From NCBI RefSeq assembly GCF_014784055.1, contig NZ_CP061813.1, forward strand, positions 645,501 to 709,500: 64,000 nucleotides of DNA. The letters are read 5' to 3'. Below are positions 61,649-64,000 of this stretch, piece by piece; positions within the stretch are counted from its first letter, which is position 1; each line of letters begins with the position of its first letter. Source of the DNA: Polaribacter haliotis (GTDB lineage: Bacteria; Bacteroidota; Bacteroidia; Flavobacteriales; Flavobacteriaceae). A program made the translations under genes and the position numbers. The notes under the pieces were generated by a model. It was not told where the DNA came from, did not search any database, and saw nothing but the letters and a program-made list of their open reading frames with translations.

Positions 61649-62173
61649 ATGTTTCTAAAAAAAATACTACTTAGTACAATTTTCATTGCATTTATTACAT
61701 CAAATTCATTTTCTCAAAAATCTACAGATGAAATTTTAAAGGAAGCTAAAATACAGGCAAATAATGAGGATAAAGCTATTTTTATAAAATTTGAAGCTTC
61801 TTGGTGTGGTTGGTGTCATAAAATGACAAAAGACATGAAAGCTAAAGAAACTAAGATTTTTTTTGAAGATAACTATGTAATTGTACCTATCGTTGTAAAA
61901 GAATCTGCAAAAAATAAAAAATTAGAAAACCCTGGTTCCACAGAATTACTAAAAAAATATAATGGAGATAAAGCTGGTTTACCTTTCTGGGTAATTTTAG
62001 ATGCTAATATGAATGTAATTACGAATTCTTATAATGATAAGAATCAGAATTTAGGTGGACCTGCAAGCCCTGAAGAAGTTAATACTTTTATTAAAAAATT
62101 AAAAAAATCTGCTAAAAATATTTCTGAAAATGATATTGAAAATATTAAAAAACAATTCACTTTAAAAAACTAA
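61649..62173 (+). CDS. Exported thioredoxin-like protein
   Basis: The 174-residue protein has a signal peptide (FLKKILLSTIFIAFITSNSFSQ) and a thioredoxin fold with the active site WCGWCHKM (Cys53/Cys56), as in the DUF255/thioredoxin_7 group. The cis-proline region follows (GLPFWVILDANMNVI). A lysine-rich tail ends the protein. It probably reduces or shuffles disulfides in the periplasm. It is divergent from the EEP lipoprotein gene and convergent with the short gene at 62176, 2 bp away. Confidence 0.9.
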   Translation: MFLKKILLSTIFIAFITSNSFSQKSTDEILKEAKIQANNEDKAIFIKFEASWCGWCHKMTKDMKAKETKIFFEDNYVIVPIVVKESAKNKKLENPGSTELLKKYNGDKAGLPFWVILDANMNVITNSYNDKNQNLGGPASPEEVNTFIKKLKKSAKNISENDIENIKKQFTLKN

Positions 62174-62175
62174 TA

Positions 62176-62556
62176 TTATAATTCTTGAGGCGAAATTTCT
62201 GGCAATTTATTTTTAAAGCTTGGGTAATTCTCTCTGTAAGAAACTAGTTTCTTTTTTGAAACCAACACTATTAAATCTTCATTTAAGGTAAATAAAGTAC
62301 CTGTTCTAAATGACTCCATTAATAATCTTTCTATTTCTATAACTGCGTCTTCCAAAGAAAATTGCTTGTATTTTTCTTCACTTTCATGACGATATTTAAA
62401 TTCAAAAACTTGCTTCCCCTCAATAATATGTAAACGCATATATACATTTAATAAACCTTCACTTTTTCTAAGAGGTTTACTTAAGGTTAATTTCACAAAA
62501 ACATCGTTTTTAAGACTTTGTTGTAATGTTTCGAAAAGTTGTTTAAAATCACTCAT
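62176..62556 (-). CDS. Short protein resembling only the N-terminal part of a Bacteroidota SAM methyltransferase
   Basis: The start chosen is the ATG at 62556 (MSDFKQLFETLQQSLKND). The 126-residue product has the pattern VFVKLTLSKPLRKSEGLLNVYMRLHIIEGKQVFEFKYRHESEEK, then FRTGTLFTLNEDLIVLVSKKK. In flavobacteria this N-terminal module is usually followed by a class I SAM-dependent methyltransferase domain, giving about 390 residues. Here the frame stops after PEISPQEL and no methyltransferase follows; the next gene is on the other strand. It is either a genuine short relative or a truncated gene. A consensus promoter sits right against the start codon. Confidence 0.65.
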   Translation of the reverse strand: MSDFKQLFETLQQSLKNDVFVKLTLSKPLRKSEGLLNVYMRLHIIEGKQVFEFKYRHESEEKYKQFSLEDAVIEIERLLMESFRTGTLFTLNEDLIVLVSKKKLVSYRENYPSFKNKLPEISPQEL

Positions 62557-62560
62557 AATG

Positions 62561-62568
62561 CAAAGATA
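62561..62568 (-). promoter_or_regulatory. Promoter -7 element touching the start codon of the short gene
   Basis: Minus strand TATCTTTG, exact consensus. Only 4 bp separate it from the ATG at 62556, so transcription would begin at or within the start codon, a leaderless mRNA. It lies next to the terminator of typA. Confidence 0.55.
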
Positions 62569-62570
62569 AA

Positions 62571-62600
62571 AAAAGCTCAAGTTTTAAAACTTGAGCTTTT
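62571..62600 (-). terminator. Terminator of typA, perfect 30-bp palindrome
   Basis: AAAAGCTCAAGTTTT and AAAACTTGAGCTTTT form a perfect palindrome, followed on the minus strand by TTTATC. It lies 24 bp after the typA stop codon. Confidence 0.88.
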
Positions 62601-62624
62601 TAAATATAATTTAAAATGTATTTA

Positions 62625-64000
62625 TTATCCTTTAAAATTGATTTTACGCATACGTAAACTCTCTGGAGTAACTTCTAAATACTCATCATCTTTAATATAT
62701 TCCATATTTTCCTCTAAAGAGAAATCTACTTTTGGTGCAATTTTCATTGCGTCATCTGTACCAGATTTACGCATGTTTGTTAATTGCTTTCCTTTAATTA
62801 AATTCACAGCCATTTCATCTGATTTAGAGTTTTCTCCAATCACCTGACCAATGTAAATTTCTTGGTTAATATCAATAAAGAAACGTCCTCTATCTTGTAA
62901 ACGGTTTAACGCATATGCAGTTGCTTTACCTGCAGCAGAAGAAACAATTGCTCCTTTTATCTCCTCAGTAAAATCTCCTTTGTAAGGCCCATATTCAGAA
63001 AAACGGTGATTTATAATTGCTGCACCAGCTGTTGCAGTTAAAATTTTATTTCTTAAACCAATTAAACCTCTAGAAGGTATAGAAAACTCTAAATGTTGTA
63101 AATCTCCTTTTGGCTCCATAACTAACATGTCTCCTTTTCTAAGTGACACCAAGTTAATTGCTTTAGAAGCTACATCTTCAGGAACATCTATAGATAGAGT
63201 TTCGTAAGGTTCGCACTTTACACCATCTATTTCTTTAAGGATTACTTGTGGTCTACCCACTTGTAATTCATACCCTTCTCTACGCATTGTTTCTATTAAA
63301 ACAGATAAGTGTAAAACTCCACGTCCGAAAACGTTAAATTTATCTTCAGAATCTGTAGTTTCTACTTTTAATGCAAGATTTTTTTCTAATTCTTTAAACA
63401 ATCTGTCTCTTAAGTGACGAGATGTTACATATTTACCTTCTTTACCAAAGAAAGGAGAATTGTTAATTGTAAACAACATACTCATTGTAGGTTGGTCAAT
63501 TTCTGTTCTTGGCAATGCTTCTGGATTATCTAAATCTGCGACTGTATCTCCAATTTCAAAACCATCTAAACCAGTAATTGCACAAATATCTCCACAAGGA
63601 ACTTTATCTACTTGTGCTTTACCCATTCCTTCGAATACGTGTAATTCTTTAATTCTTACTTTTTTAGTAGAACCGTCTGCTTTACAAAGCATATAATCTT
63701 TACCTACTTCTAAATCACCTCTAAAAACACGTCCAATTGCTATTCTACCTGTAAAAGAAGAAAAGTCTAAAGAAGTAATTTGCATTTGAGCAGTACCCTC
63801 GTTATATTTTGTTGCTGGAATAGATTCTATTACTGCATCTAATAAAGGTATAATATTGTCTGTTTCGTTTTTCCAATCTGTAGACATCCAATTGTTTTTT
63901 GCAGACCCATAAATAGTTGCAAAATCTAATTGTTCTTCTGTTGCTTCTAATGCAAACATTAAATCGAATACTTTTTCGTGTACAATATCTGGTGTACAGT
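62625..64000 (-). CDS. typA: Translational GTPase TypA/BipA (partial, 5' end outside the window)
   Basis: The visible 458 codons continue to the right edge (CTPDIVHEKVFDLMFALEATEEQLDF), so the G domain with its nucleotide motifs lies outside. Present are the end of the G domain (FATIYGSAKNNW), the beta-barrel domain II (FSSFTGRIAIGRVFRGDLEVGKDYMLCK), an EF-G-like domain (TINNSPFFGKEGKYVTSRHLRDRL; FGRGVLHLSVLIETMRREGYELQVGRPQVI) and the BipA-specific C-terminus (IEEIKGAIVSSAAGKATAYALNRLQDRGRFFI-like; GEQVIGENSKSDEMAVN-like). BipA binds ribosomes and helps 50S assembly at low temperature. It ends with a strong terminator. Confidence 0.95.
   Translation of the reverse strand, partial: CTPDIVHEKVFDLMFALEATEEQLDFATIYGSAKNNWMSTDWKNETDNIIPLLDAVIESIPATKYNEGTAQMQITSLDFSSFTGRIAIGRVFRGDLEVGKDYMLCKADGSTKKVRIKELHVFEGMGKAQVDKVPCGDICAITGLDGFEIGDTVADLDNPEALPRTEIDQPTMSMLFTINNSPFFGKEGKYVTSRHLRDRLFKELEKNLALKVETTDSEDKFNVFGRGVLHLSVLIETMRREGYELQVGRPQVILKEIDGVKCEPYETLSIDVPEDVASKAINLVSLRKGDMLVMEPKGDLQHLEFSIPSRGLIGLRNKILTATAGAAIINHRFSEYGPYKGDFTEEIKGAIVSSAAGKATAYALNRLQDRGRFFIDINQEIYIGQVIGENSKSDEMAVNLIKGKQLTNMRKSGTDDAMKIAPKVDFSLEENMEYIKDDEYLEVTPESLRMRKINFKG

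Overview
The window is a piece of a marine-type Flavobacteriaceae chromosome. The evidence is the AT-rich DNA, Bacteroidota-style promoters (TAnnTTTG near -7), start codons without Shine-Dalgarno sequences, a type IX secretion (T9SS) sorting tail, and gene families typical of Polaribacter and its relatives. The genus is an inference; no rRNA is present.

Layout. 1-6652: end of an unknown gene, then the conserved DUF58/MoxR/DUF4350/DUF4129/SpoIIM cluster (minus strand) with a divergent RDD gene. 7061-8206: an MFS transporter. 8338-15082: a type I restriction-modification locus (hsdM-hsdS-GIY-YIG-hsdR) bracketed and interrupted by palindromic repeats of one family (core GTCATTGCGAGGAACGAAGC). 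15194-18110: an unrecognised three-gene operon made of a large exported protein, an Ig-like lipoprotein and a 69-residue protein with a six-cysteine tail. 18405-19609: a 20-bp tandem repeat, a DUF6266 gene and an excisionase-like HTH gene, next to the 3' end of tRNA-Tyr at 19843-19924. 20191-32775: mostly plus-strand housekeeping and envelope genes (acyl-CoA oxidase, patatin-barrel protein, ThiE-like protein, LRR lipoprotein, transporter, Crp-type regulator, desaturase, and a TetR/nitroreductase/DJ-1 operon). 32847-43043: RNA helicases, a YbbA/YbbP-type ABC transporter with a divergent TesA-like esterase, an unusual zinc-ribbon SDR protein, cold-shock protein, HPF and peroxiredoxin. 43081-52740: alcohol dehydrogenase, a TPP enzyme with an aldehyde dehydrogenase, membrane proteins and two cell-surface proteins. 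52752-60350: the complete histidine operon hisGDCBHAF(IE), preceded by a leader peptide with four consecutive His codons and an attenuator hairpin. 60476-64000: a secreted nuclease/phosphatase-like lipoprotein, a thioredoxin-like protein, a truncated methyltransferase-type protein and the 3' part of typA.

The most distinctive theme is the density and placement of intergenic palindromic repeats. At least five families are visible. One flanks a stand-alone GIY-YIG nuclease gene as near-identical direct copies and has been absorbed into the reading frame of hsdS. Another abuts the start codons of both hisA and hisB. A third ends exactly on the stop codons of two unrelated genes. The best candidates for something undescribed are the GIY-YIG/repeat pairing, the operon ending in the cysteine-rich small protein, and the tandem-repeat/DUF6266/HTH module beside the tRNA.
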